Shown here in pieces: positions 1-6,819 of a stretch of DNA of 11,427 bases. Under the pieces are notes generated by a model. The model was given only the letters and a program-made list of their open reading frames with translations, did no database searches and was not told where the DNA came from. The position numbers were made by a program, and so were the translations under genes. Every line of letters starts with the position of its first letter. Within the stretch, counting starts at the first letter, position 1. Source of the stretch: Paludibacter sp. (lineage in GTDB: Bacteria > Bacteroidota > Bacteroidia > Bacteroidales > Paludibacteraceae); NCBI GenBank assembly GCA_018054805.1, contig JAGPIU010000012.1:1-11427 (forward strand), written 5' to 3'.

Positions 1-302
1 TTAATTTGGGTCATGGGTGTTTCATGTGTTTATAATTTTATATATCTGCCCCCTAACCCCCTAAAGGGGGAATTACTCGGGCACATTAAGTTTTTGTTGA
101 ACTATTAAACATCCCTTTGTGTGTCCTGAATTTTAATTTGGGTCATGGGTGTTTCATGTGTTTATAATTTTATATATCTGCCCCCTAACCCCCTAAAGGG
201 GGAATTACTCGGGCACATTAAGTTTTTGTTGAACTATTAAACATCCCTTTGTGTGTCCTAAATTTTAATTTGGGTCATGGGTGTTTCATGTGTTTATAAT
301 TT
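1..302. repeat. 132-bp tandem direct repeat, 2.3 copies
   Basis: Two full copies (1-132 and 133-264) are followed by a 38-bp partial copy (265-302). By eye the two full copies differ at a single base (G at 128, A at 260), and the partial copy is identical until it breaks off at 303. Each full unit carries C5-TAA-C5-TAAA-G5, at 49-70 in copy 1 and 181-202 in copy 2, which can fold as a short GC hairpin inside otherwise AT-rich DNA. Similar C-run/G-run motifs are frequent between genes in Bacteroidota genomes, from general knowledge. The window begins exactly at a repeat boundary, so more copies may lie to the left. The near identity suggests recent duplication or ongoing homogenisation. No protein-coding role is supported. 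Confidence 0.95.
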
Positions 303-415
303 AATTTGCAAAATAATATGGCAGAATCAAACATTCAATAATTTGCAAAAAGCAAACAAAATGTATATTACGATACCTTCTGTCTGCTTTTTGTCTGAAA
401 TGTTGTTTATTTCAA
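303..415. other. Intergenic spacer between repeat array and pheT 3' end
   Basis: This short AT-rich stretch contains no credible gene. A 9-bp inverted repeat (CAAAAAGCA at 346-354, TGCTTTTTG at 385-393) could form a weak low-GC hairpin in the pheT 3' untranslated region. Its 30-nt loop makes it a poor terminator candidate. Confidence 0.5.
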
Positions 416-2875
416 TTATCTCAATGCAGCACCAAGTTTCGCTTCGAAATTGGCAAGCATTTTCTTCATTATTGCGTCAATCTGACTATCGGTAAGCGTT
501 TTGGTTTCATCCTGAAGAACAAAATTCACCGCATACGATTTTTTACCTTCGGGAAGATTTTTGCCTTCGTACACATCGAAAAGCGTTACCTTTTTCAGCA
601 ATTTACGCTCGGTGTCAAATGCTATTTTCTCTATTTCAGCAAAAGTCACCTGCTTGTCAATCAACAGCGCAAAGTCGCGTTTTACTTCAGGATATTTCGA
701 AATTTCGCTGTACTGTACTTTGTGTTTCGCAATTTCAGTCATCAATGCATTCCAGTTCAGGTCAGCGAAAAACACTTCCTGATCAATATCGAGCATTTTA
801 CGGATTTTCGGATGCACCATACCAAACACAGCTAATTTATATCCGCGGGGACTGTAAACTGTAAGCGCTTCGGAAAGAAGATCGTCTGAAAATTCGCCAA
901 TCACCAGTTTGCGAAGGTTTACGCCCAAACGACGGAAGATATTTTCGATATATGCTTTCAGTTCGTACACGCTTGTTTTTTGCTGTGCAACCGACCACGA
1001 CTGACCAAACTTATCGCCTGTGAGCCACATTCCCAAATGGAAATCTTCGGAATATGCCGCAAGTACCTCGCCTTCTTTCTTTTTGTCGGTATTATAATAG
1101 TAGCAATTGCCAAATTCATAGAATTTCAGATCGGCATTTTTACGATTAATATTACGTTGAATATTTTCAAGTCCGCCAAAAAGCAGAGTCTGACGCATTA
1201 CGTTCAAATCGTTGCTCAGGGCATTGATAATTTTTACGCAGTTGGCTTCGGGAAACGAAGTTAAACCGGCATAATAACCACCTTTGGTCAGCGAATTGTT
1301 CAAAATCTCGTTGAAACCCTGAGCTGTAAGTTGCTCTGCAATCAGATTCTGAAGTTTATGACTATCAGGACGAGAGCTGTAACTAAGAGTAGAAACCAGA
1401 TTTTCGCCAATTTCCACATTGTTATATCCGTAAATACGCAAAATATCCTCAATTACATCCACATCACGCTGTACATCTACACGATACACAGGCACATGAA
1501 GAAGGTAACCGGCTTCGGTGCGTTCTACAATTTTCATTTCGAGCGCATTCAAAATGGTTTCAATATTTTCGCGGCCAATTTCTTTACCAATCAGCGAATG
1601 AATTTTCTCAACAGTCACGCTTACTTCGAAAGGTTTTACTTCCTGCGGATACACATCGACCACTTCGCTCGAAATAACGCCACCGGCTACTTCCTGTATG
1701 AGAAGCGCACAACGTTTAAGCACATAAATAGTATTTGTAGGATCGCAACCACGCTCGTAACGGAACGAGGCATCGGTATTCAAACCATGACGACGAGCCG
1801 TTTTGCGAATAGAAACAGGGTGGAAATAAGCGCTTTCCAAAAACACATTCTGAGTAGTTTCAGTCACACCCGAGCTAAGTCCGCCAAACACACCACCAAT
1901 ACACATTGGTTTTTCAGCATCGCAAATCATCAAATCGGCAGCGTTCAGTTTGCGCTCCACACCATCAAGTGTAACAAATGTTGTTCCTTCGGGCATACAT
2001 TTCACGCGTACTTCGCCACCGGCAATTTTATCGGCATCGAAAGCGTGAAGTGGCTGACCGAGTTCGTGCAACACGAAATTAGTCACGTCCACAATATTGT
2101 TAATCGGACGCAGACCAATGGTCAGCAAAGCATTTTTCAACCAATCAGGCGATTCGGTTACCTTTACACCTGAGATAGTCACAGCCGAATAACGCGGACA
2201 AGCTTCAGGATTTTCAACAGTTACCGGAATGCTCAGTGCTGTATTTTCAACTGCAAAAGCATCCACAGCCGGACGGGTTAGTTTTATTTCGGGATTTTTA
2301 AGTGCAAAATAAGCAGCCAGGTCGCGCGCCACACCAAAATGCGAAGCCGCATCTACTCTGTTCGGTGTAATATCCACTTCAATCAGGTAATCGCTTTTAA
2401 TGCCATAATAATCTTTGGCCAACATACCCACCTGTACATCTTCGGGCAATACAATAATACCTGCATGCGAAGTTCCGATACCAATTTCATCCTCAGCACA
2501 AATCATTCCCATCGACTCCACGCCACGAATTTTCGAGCGTTTAATAGTGAACGACTCCTCGCCTGAATACAATTTTGTACCTACAGTAGCCACTACTACT
2601 TTTTGTCCGGCAGCCACATTGGGCGCACCACAAACAATCTGAAGCGCTTCACCTGAACCCACATCTACTGTGGTTACATGCAAATGGTCCGAATTTTCGT
2701 GATCGGCGCAAGTCAGTACTTTTCCAATTACCAAACCTTCGAGTCCACCTTTTACAGTCTGAACTTCTTCTACTCCACCTACTTCAAGACCTATCGAAGT
2801 CAGTGCTTTTCCTAATTCTACAGGCTCCACATCCACATTGATGTATTGCTTTAGCCAGTTGTAAGAGATATTCAT
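416..2875 (-). CDS. pheT: Phenylalanine--tRNA ligase beta subunit
   Basis: This is the beta chain of the cytoplasmic alpha2-beta2 enzyme that charges tRNA-Phe. The 819-residue product has the full domain order of the bacterial family. An N-terminal tRNA-binding OB fold spans about residues 40-150 (NSDHLHV 61-67, VCGAPN 81-86). The B3/B4 editing region spans about 210-380, with LRPINNIVDVTNF at 255-267, GGVFGG at 327-332 and SFRYERG at 370-376. The B5 domain ends near YGYNN (482-486). A catalytic-like core contains RQTLLFGGLENIQRNINR (561-578). The FDX-ACB anticodon-binding domain runs from about 727 to the end (YPEVKRDFALLID). Length is normal for Bacteroidota, where pheT is often not adjacent to pheS, as here. 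The ATG start gives the conserved N-terminus MNISYNWLKQY. The gene reads towards the tandem repeat array and has no partner gene in the window. Confidence 0.98.
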   Translation of the reverse strand: MNISYNWLKQYINVDVEPVELGKALTSIGLEVGGVEEVQTVKGGLEGLVIGKVLTCADHENSDHLHVTTVDVGSGEALQIVCGAPNVAAGQKVVVATVGTKLYSGEESFTIKRSKIRGVESMGMICAEDEIGIGTSHAGIIVLPEDVQVGMLAKDYYGIKSDYLIEVDITPNRVDAASHFGVARDLAAYFALKNPEIKLTRPAVDAFAVENTALSIPVTVENPEACPRYSAVTISGVKVTESPDWLKNALLTIGLRPINNIVDVTNFVLHELGQPLHAFDADKIAGGEVRVKCMPEGTTFVTLDGVERKLNAADLMICDAEKPMCIGGVFGGLSSGVTETTQNVFLESAYFHPVSIRKTARRHGLNTDASFRYERGCDPTNTIYVLKRCALLIQEVAGGVISSEVVDVYPQEVKPFEVSVTVEKIHSLIGKEIGRENIETILNALEMKIVERTEAGYLLHVPVYRVDVQRDVDVIEDILRIYGYNNVEIGENLVSTLSYSSRPDSHKLQNLIAEQLTAQGFNEILNNSLTKGGYYAGLTSFPEANCVKIINALSNDLNVMRQTLLFGGLENIQRNINRKNADLKFYEFGNCYYYNTDKKKEGEVLAAYSEDFHLGMWLTGDKFGQSWSVAQQKTSVYELKAYIENIFRRLGVNLRKLVIGEFSDDLLSEALTVYSPRGYKLAVFGMVHPKIRKMLDIDQEVFFADLNWNALMTEIAKHKVQYSEISKYPEVKRDFALLIDKQVTFAEIEKIAFDTERKLLKKVTLFDVYEGKNLPEGKKSYAVNFVLQDETKTLTDSQIDAIMKKMLANFEAKLGAALR

Positions 2876-2921
2876 ATATATTGTCTTATAGCTTAATATT
2901 CACCTTTTTTGAAACAAGCCA

Positions 2922-2929
2922 CAAAGATA
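2922..2929 (-). promoter_or_regulatory. Predicted pheT promoter -7 box
   Basis: On the minus strand the sequence reads TATCTTTG, a full match to the Bacteroidota -7 consensus TAnnTTTG, about 46 nt before the pheT ATG. No TTG/TTTG element lies at the usual 19-20 nt spacing upstream. The nearest TTTG is only 11 nt away, so the -33 element is unclear. The site is predicted from consensus only. Confidence 0.5.
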
Positions 2930-3214
2930 CAGATTTTTTGCAAATTATTTTTTCTAATTATTGAATAGATTCGCACCTGTGTACATTATATTATGAAATT
3001 TCGAATCAACATTTGTAAAAATGTACGCCCGCAAGATATTGCAAAAGTCAATTCAACAATCATCAGCCATTCACACGAACAAATATTTAAGCCACAATAC
3101 TCTGCACAGTTGTAACTTACAGGCATCTTTTTTGAAATTACCAAAAATCATTAAATTATTAAATCAGATGACAAATTATATGCACAAATCATCTCCAAAT
3201 GTGTAAGTTTTTAC

Positions 3215-3222
3215 TATATTTG
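3215..3222 (+). promoter_or_regulatory. Predicted promoter -7 box for acyl-CoA synthetase gene
   Basis: TATATTTG matches the Bacteroidota TAnnTTTG consensus. Transcription would begin near 3228, giving a leader of about 40 nt before the ATG at 3269. A possible TTG start at 3227 would then lie at or before the transcript's first base, which argues for the ATG. No clear -33 TTG is seen. Confidence 0.55.
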
Positions 3223-3268
3223 CGGGTTGATTTTTCAAAATTTTCAGCCAAATAAGCAAAAAGGACAT

Positions 3269-5014
3269 ATGATTCAGGAAAACTTTATTCGACTTTTCGA
3301 AGATTCGTTCAGAAAAAACTGGGATTTGCCGGCATTCAGCGATTACGGCGACGACATTACACTCACCTATGCCGATGTGGCAAAACGTGTAGCCAAGTTG
3401 CATATCCTTTTCGATCAGTGCAAACTGAAACCCAACGACAAGGTTGCACTTATTGGCCGTAACAATGCCAACTGGGCAGTTACCTATCTGGCCACTGTAA
3501 CCTACGGAGCTATCATTGTACCTATTTTGCAGGATTTTAATCCGAACGATGTGCATCACATTACCAATCATTCCGAATCATTGCTGCTGTTTACCGGCGA
3601 CAATATCTGGGAAAATCTCGAAGAAGAAAAACTAACCACCGTAAAGGCCGTTTTTTCGCTGACCAATTTCAACTGTATCACTTTGCTCAACAAAGAGGAG
3701 CGTCCCGAACTGGCCGAAAACGAAATCCACGAACAATTAGTAGTTAAGTATCTGCAACCCGATTATATCAACAGTCTGTTTCATGCCAAATATCCGCATG
3801 GATTTCATCGCGATAACGTGCGTTATATCGACAAGCCAAACAGCGAAATTGTGTCCATCAACTACACATCGGGCACTACAGGCTTCAGCAAAGGCGTAAT
3901 GACCAGCGGAAACGCACTTGCAGGCAACATCACTTTCGGATTTCGCACCAAACTGGTTGGCCCCGGCTATCGCATTGTTTCATTCCTGCCATTAGCACAT
4001 GCGTATGGTTGTGCTTTCGACTTTCTGACACCTACCTGTTCCGGAAGTCACATTCATTTTATTGGCAAAACACCTTCACCGAAAATTCTGCTGAAAGCAT
4101 TTGCCGAGGTTAAACCAAGCGTCATTTTCTGCGTGCCACTGATTATTGAAAAGATTTACAAAAAACAAATTCAACCAATGCTTGCCAAACCATCGATGCG
4201 GTGGGTACTCAGCATTCCGCTGCTCGATCAGCGCGTGCTTGCACAAATCCGCAAAAAACTGGTAGATGCTTTTGGTGGTGAGTTTTCCGAAATTGTGGTG
4301 GGTGGCGCTCCAATGAATGCCGAAGTAGAAGAATTTTTCCACAAAATTAAATTCCCGTTCACCATTGGATATGGTATGACTGAGTGTGCTCCGCTCATCA
4401 GTTACTCGAATACCAACGATTTTATTCCGAAATCGGCAGGTAAAGTGCTCGACATTATGCAGGTAAAAATAATTGATGCGGATGCTGAAACAGGTGTGGG
4501 TGAAATTTGTGTGCGTGGCGAAAATGTAATGAACGGATATTACAAAAACCAGGAAGCCACTGATGCCATTCTCGACAAAGACGGTTGGCTGCATACCGGC
4601 GATCTTGGCACTGTGGATGCAGATGGAAATATTTTCATTCGCGGACGTAACAAAACAATGATTTTGGGTGCCAGCGGACAAAACATCTTCCCCGAAGAAA
4701 TTGAAGCCCGACTCAACAATATGCCATACGTAATGGAAAGCCTCGTGATTGAAAGCAACGGACGATTAATTGCGCTGGTTTGCCCCGATTACGAAGCGGT
4801 GGATGCAGAGCATCTCGACCAAAAACAGCTCGAAGCGGTAATGGAAGAGAACCGAAAACAACTAAATGCAATGGTGGCATCGTACGAATCGGTTGCCAAA
4901 GTACAGCTATACCCCCACGAATTTGAAAAAACACCTAAAAAAAGCATCAAAAGATATCTTTATTCAGCAGGTTTTCAGGAACCATTAAACACTGACAAAC
5001 AGCAAGATAAATAA
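3269..5014 (+). CDS. AMP-forming long-chain acyl-CoA synthetase (AMP-binding enzyme)
   Basis: This is a member of the ANL adenylate-forming family that likely activates fatty acids to acyl-CoA through an acyl-adenylate, using ATP and CoA at the cytoplasmic face of the membrane. Counting 581 residues from the ATG at 3269, the signature motifs are complete. They are the phosphate loop YTSGTTGFSKGV (199-210), SFLPLAHAYG (238-247), the adenine motif GYGMTE (367-372), ribose-binding TGD (443-445), hinge RGRNK (458-462) followed by GxNIFPEEIE, and a C-terminal lysine cluster TPKKSIKR (555-562) that would hold the catalytic lysine. The LPLAH form and overall length fit FadD/ACSL-type enzymes better than acetyl-CoA synthetases, but chain length is inferred. 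The frame stays open upstream to a TTG at 3227. The ATG is preferred because it follows a purine run AAAAAGGA (3258-3265) and because the predicted transcript starts near 3228. Alternatives are an acyl-ACP synthetase or an aryl-acid ligase. Confidence 0.93.
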   Translation: MIQENFIRLFEDSFRKNWDLPAFSDYGDDITLTYADVAKRVAKLHILFDQCKLKPNDKVALIGRNNANWAVTYLATVTYGAIIVPILQDFNPNDVHHITNHSESLLLFTGDNIWENLEEEKLTTVKAVFSLTNFNCITLLNKEERPELAENEIHEQLVVKYLQPDYINSLFHAKYPHGFHRDNVRYIDKPNSEIVSINYTSGTTGFSKGVMTSGNALAGNITFGFRTKLVGPGYRIVSFLPLAHAYGCAFDFLTPTCSGSHIHFIGKTPSPKILLKAFAEVKPSVIFCVPLIIEKIYKKQIQPMLAKPSMRWVLSIPLLDQRVLAQIRKKLVDAFGGEFSEIVVGGAPMNAEVEEFFHKIKFPFTIGYGMTECAPLISYSNTNDFIPKSAGKVLDIMQVKIIDADAETGVGEICVRGENVMNGYYKNQEATDAILDKDGWLHTGDLGTVDADGNIFIRGRNKTMILGASGQNIFPEEIEARLNNMPYVMESLVIESNGRLIALVCPDYEAVDAEHLDQKQLEAVMEENRKQLNAMVASYESVAKVQLYPHEFEKTPKKSIKRYLYSAGFQEPLNTDKQQDK

Positions 5015-5085
5015 GACCTTGCATTCTCCTGAAAAAAAATATAAAAAAAATCGACTAAACATAAACGTAGTCTCAAAATTTGATG

Positions 5086-5093
5086 TAATTTTG
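5086..5093 (+). promoter_or_regulatory. Predicted promoter -7 box of first micro-lipoprotein gene
   Basis: TAATTTTG matches TAnnTTTG and is preceded by A-tracts (about 5033-5050). The same box in the same setting precedes the paralogous gene (5566-5573). It is followed at once by a 6-bp-stem inverted repeat (ATTTTG 5099-5104, CAAAAT 5110-5115) that would sit at the very 5' end of the transcript. Confidence 0.6.
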
Positions 5094-5149
5094 CAGCGAT
5101 TTTGAATTGCAAAATAAAACATGTTAAATTTTTAAAAGGTTTAAACGAA

Positions 5150-5323
5150 ATGAAAAAAGTATTTTTGTTCTTTGCTGTTGCAGCTATTTTCGCATCTTGC
5201 GGTCCTAAAGCTACAGAAGAAACTACAGTTGCTGAAGATTCAGCAGTAGTTGTTGAAGAAGTTGTAGTTGACTCAGCAGTTGTTGATTCTACAGTTGTTG
5301 ATTCTACAGTAGTTGCTCAGTAA
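5150..5323 (+). CDS. Micro-lipoprotein with VVDST repeats, copy 1 (unknown function)
   Basis: This 57-residue protein has a lipoprotein signal peptide (MKKVFLFFAVAAIFAS, then Cys17), which leaves a 41-residue lipidated peptide. The mature part is acidic and made almost only of A, T, V, S, D and E, with no aromatic residue. It contains three consecutive pentads, VVDSA, VVDST and VVDST (residues 39-53). The last two are encoded by an identical 15-bp tandem repeat (5279-5293 and 5294-5308). It should sit in the outer or inner membrane facing the periplasm, or on the surface; the sequence does not decide which. The ATG at 5150 is chosen because an in-frame TTG at 5102 falls at the predicted transcription start and would bury the signal peptide. 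A paralog follows at 5629-5799. No function is recognised; such small lipoproteins occur in Bacteroidota as hypothetical proteins. Confidence 0.85.
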   Translation: MKKVFLFFAVAAIFASCGPKATEETTVAEDSAVVVEEVVVDSAVVDSTVVDSTVVAQ

Positions 5324-5351
5324 TAAGCAAACGTAATTAATTACGAACTGT

Positions 5352-5384
5352 AAAACCTGATTGAGTGATCAATCAGGTTTTTTT
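5352..5384 (+). terminator. Intrinsic terminator after micro-lipoprotein copy 1
   Basis: A perfect 12-bp stem is formed by AAAACCTGATTG (5352-5363) and CAATCAGGTTTT (5370-5381), with a 6-nt loop. A run of seven T (5378-5384) overlaps the end of the stem. It lies 28 bp after the stop codon, so the small gene probably forms its own transcript. Confidence 0.9.
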
Positions 5385-5565
5385 GTGCCCTTTAGTTATA
5401 TTCCGACAGAAAATAGAAGCTGCTTTACACGCCTTTGAACAACAAAAACGCTAGCCAACTGAGGTTTTTACTGATTTTTTGCCCCAATAAATGCGAAAAA
5501 CACACTCTACGCAAAAAAAAATTAAAAAAAAACGATAATTACTAATGCAGTTTCAAAAAAAGTAG

Positions 5566-5573
5566 TAATTTTG
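5566..5573 (+). promoter_or_regulatory. Predicted promoter -7 box of second micro-lipoprotein gene
   Basis: TAATTTTG sits in a stretch that aligns closely with the one upstream of copy 1. Both have an A-tract before the box, the shared block GTAATTTTGCA, then CGATTTTGAATTGC right after it. The inverted repeat ATTTTG/CAAAAT recurs at 5579-5584 and 5590-5595. Conservation between the two copies supports this as the true promoter. Confidence 0.62.
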
Positions 5574-5628
5574 CATCGATTTTGAATTGCAAAATGAACA
5601 TGTTTAATTTTAAAAAGAAACAAACGAA

Positions 5629-5799
5629 ATGAAAAAAGTATTTTTATTTTTTGCTGTAGCAATGGTATTTGGTGCCTGCGCTCCTAAAGCTACTGAAGAA
5701 GCTGCTACTACTGAAGACTCAGCTGCTGTTGTAGAAGAAGTTGTAGTTGACTCAGTTGCTACTGACAGCGTTGCTGACACTACTGCTGTAGCTCAGTAA
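5629..5799 (+). CDS. Micro-lipoprotein, copy 2 (unknown function, paralog of copy 1)
   Basis: This 56-residue frame is short enough to be missed by common length cut-offs. The signal peptide begins MKKVFLFFAVAMVFGA with Cys17 in a lipobox-like VFGAC context. The mature peptide starts CAPKATEE and continues acidic and rich in A, T, V, D and S, ending AVAQ against VVAQ in copy 1. The block VVEEVVVDS is shared with copy 1, while the pentads have drifted to VVDSV, ATDSV and ADTTA. The two proteins align almost without gaps, and their promoters and leaders are also similar, so this is a tandem duplication of a whole transcription unit. The ATG follows the same CAAACGAA/TAAACGAA leader end. Function is unknown; membrane-anchored and probably abundant is an inference from the strong, autonomous transcription signals. 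Confidence 0.85.
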   Translation: MKKVFLFFAVAMVFGACAPKATEEAATTEDSAAVVEEVVVDSVATDSVADTTAVAQ

Positions 5800-5832
5800 T
5801 TTTTATTGCTCATAGCTGGCAACAGCAGAGCT

Positions 5833-5865
5833 AAAAGTCCGTTACATTTTGTAGCGGACTTTTTT
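5833..5865 (+). terminator. Intrinsic terminator after micro-lipoprotein copy 2
   Basis: An 11-bp stem is formed by AGTCCGTTACA (5836-5846) and TGTAGCGGACT (5850-5860), with one G-T wobble and a 3-nt loop. It is flanked by AAA and a run of six T (5860-5865). It ends the small transcript and isolates it from hisG. Confidence 0.88.
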
Positions 5866-5876
5866 ATTGTGCCACA

Positions 5877-5906
5877 TTGACAATCAAAGCTTTTTTTGTA
5901 ACTTTG
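5877..5906 (+). promoter_or_regulatory. Predicted hisG-operon promoter
   Basis: TTG at 5877-5879 and TAACTTTG at 5899-5906 are separated by 19 nt, matching both the -33 and -7 elements of the Bacteroidota primary sigma factor. It is the best promoter match in the window. It would give a leader of only about 20 nt before the hisG ATG, leaving no room for a his leader-peptide attenuator. Confidence 0.65.
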
Positions 5907-5933
5907 CGAGCCTCAAAACAAAACTGAACAATT

Positions 5934-6785
5934 ATGCTTAGAATAGCTGTACAAGCCAAAGGACGTTTATACGAAGAAACAATGTCGCTCCTTACCGAGT
6001 CGGGCATTAAACTTGAATCAGGAAAAAGATTATTGCTTTTGCCTGCGCGTAATTTTCCAATCGAAGTACTCTTTTTACGCGACGATGATATCCCACAATC
6101 AGTAGCCGATGGCGTTGCCGACATTGGCATTGTTGGAGAAAATGAATTTGCAGAAAAAAAGAAAAACGTTCAGATTACCCGACGTTTAGGTTTTAGCAAA
6201 TGTCGACTATCACTGGCTATTCCAAAAGAAATGGAATACAAAGGCATTTCATGGTTCAACAACAAGGTGATAGCCACTTCATATCCTGAAATTCTGAAAG
6301 ATTTTCTGGCTGAGAACAATGTAAAGGCCGACATTCACGTCATAACAGGTTCGGTTGAAATTGCTCCGGGAATTGGACTTGCCGATGCAATTTTCGATAT
6401 TGTAAGCTCAGGAAGCACTTTGGTGACCAACCATCTGAAAGAAGTTGAAGTCATTATGAAGTCGGAAGCACTGCTGATTCAGCATCCAAATCTTTCGGCC
6501 GAAAAACTTCAGATTCTCGATGAACTTTTGTTCCGTATTGAAGCCGTTCAGGTGGCCGAAGACAAAAAGTATGTTTTAATGAATGTGCCGACTGAAAATA
6601 TCGAGAAAATCATTGAAGTACTGCCCGGCATGAAAAGTCCGACCATTATGCCACTGGCTAAAGATGGCTGGAACTCTCTCCATGCAGTAATTGATGAAAA
6701 AGGCTTCTGGGAAGTAATTGGAAAACTCAAATCATTGGGTGCTGAAGGCATTTTGGTAATTCCTATCGAAAAAATGATTCTCTGA
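5934..6785 (+). CDS. hisG: ATP phosphoribosyltransferase (long form)
   Basis: This is the first, committed step of histidine synthesis, joining ATP and PRPP to give phosphoribosyl-ATP in the cytoplasm. The 283-residue product begins with the typical MLRIAVQAKGRLYEETMSLL. It has the family segment VADIGIVGENEF (61-72) and the PRPP-binding signature EIAPGIGLADAIFDIVSSGS (142-161), continuing TLVTNHL. The C-terminal part (about 208-283, with PTIMPLAKDGWNSLHAV near 236-252) is the ACT-like HisG_C regulatory domain. The enzyme is therefore the hexameric long form that is expected to be inhibited by histidine, not the short HisZ-dependent form. It is unusual that no hisD or other his gene follows. 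The next gene, coaX, starts 34 bp downstream and may be cotranscribed. Confidence 0.97.
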   Translation: MLRIAVQAKGRLYEETMSLLTESGIKLESGKRLLLLPARNFPIEVLFLRDDDIPQSVADGVADIGIVGENEFAEKKKNVQITRRLGFSKCRLSLAIPKEMEYKGISWFNNKVIATSYPEILKDFLAENNVKADIHVITGSVEIAPGIGLADAIFDIVSSGSTLVTNHLKEVEVIMKSEALLIQHPNLSAEKLQILDELLFRIEAVQVAEDKKYVLMNVPTENIEKIIEVLPGMKSPTIMPLAKDGWNSLHAVIDEKGFWEVIGKLKSLGAEGILVIPIEKMIL

Positions 6786-6819
6786 CAAAGCAGAGAATTC
6801 TGTTTTATAACAAATTGTG

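Larger units (their letters stand above)
2876..3268. other. Divergent intergenic region pheT / acyl-CoA synthetase
   Basis: These 393 bp separate two divergently transcribed genes and contain a predicted -7 box for each. Between about 2930 and 3210 the DNA is AT-rich. I see no conserved RNA fold, terminator, tRNA or convincing small gene there. A 61-codon open frame at 3021-3206 has no signal peptide, recognisable domain or ribosome-binding context and was not called. Confidence 0.6.
5324..5628. other. Spacer between the two micro-lipoprotein genes
   Basis: This region holds the terminator of copy 1 and the duplicated promoter and leader of copy 2. A perfect 14-bp palindrome (CGTAATTAATTACG, 5332-5345) lies between the stop codon and the terminator stem. 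Between about 5390 and 5510 I see no gene or structured signal. Confidence 0.6.

Noticed and set aside
13..108. 31-codon open frame inside each full repeat unit
   Set aside because: It is a by-product of the tandem repeat, with no ribosome-binding or signal features, and the truncated third copy reads into unrelated sequence. Nothing supports translation.
1..264. CRISPR array
   Set aside because: The repetition is one contiguous 132-bp unit with no short repeat alternating with unique spacers, and no cas gene is present.
346..393. 9-bp inverted repeat as a pheT terminator
   Set aside because: The stem has only two G-C base pairs of note and a 30-nt loop, so it would be too unstable to act as a standard intrinsic terminator.
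1331..2173. 280-codon open frame on the plus strand opposite pheT
   Set aside because: It lies wholly antisense to the strongly supported pheT and has His/Asn/Phe-rich composition typical of a shadow frame, with no recognisable domain.
3021..3206. 61-codon open frame in the pheT/acyl-CoA synthetase spacer
   Set aside because: It lacks a leader, domain or signal peptide, and its composition resembles translated AT-rich spacer.
3227..3268. TTG start adding 14 residues to the acyl-CoA synthetase
   Set aside because: The TTG lies 5 nt after the -7 box, at or before the predicted transcript start, and the extra residues look unlike the family N-terminus.
5102..5149. TTG start adding 16 residues to the first micro-lipoprotein
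   Set aside because: It overlaps the predicted 5' hairpin, would place a hydrophilic stretch before the signal peptide, and the paralog is not extended in the same way.
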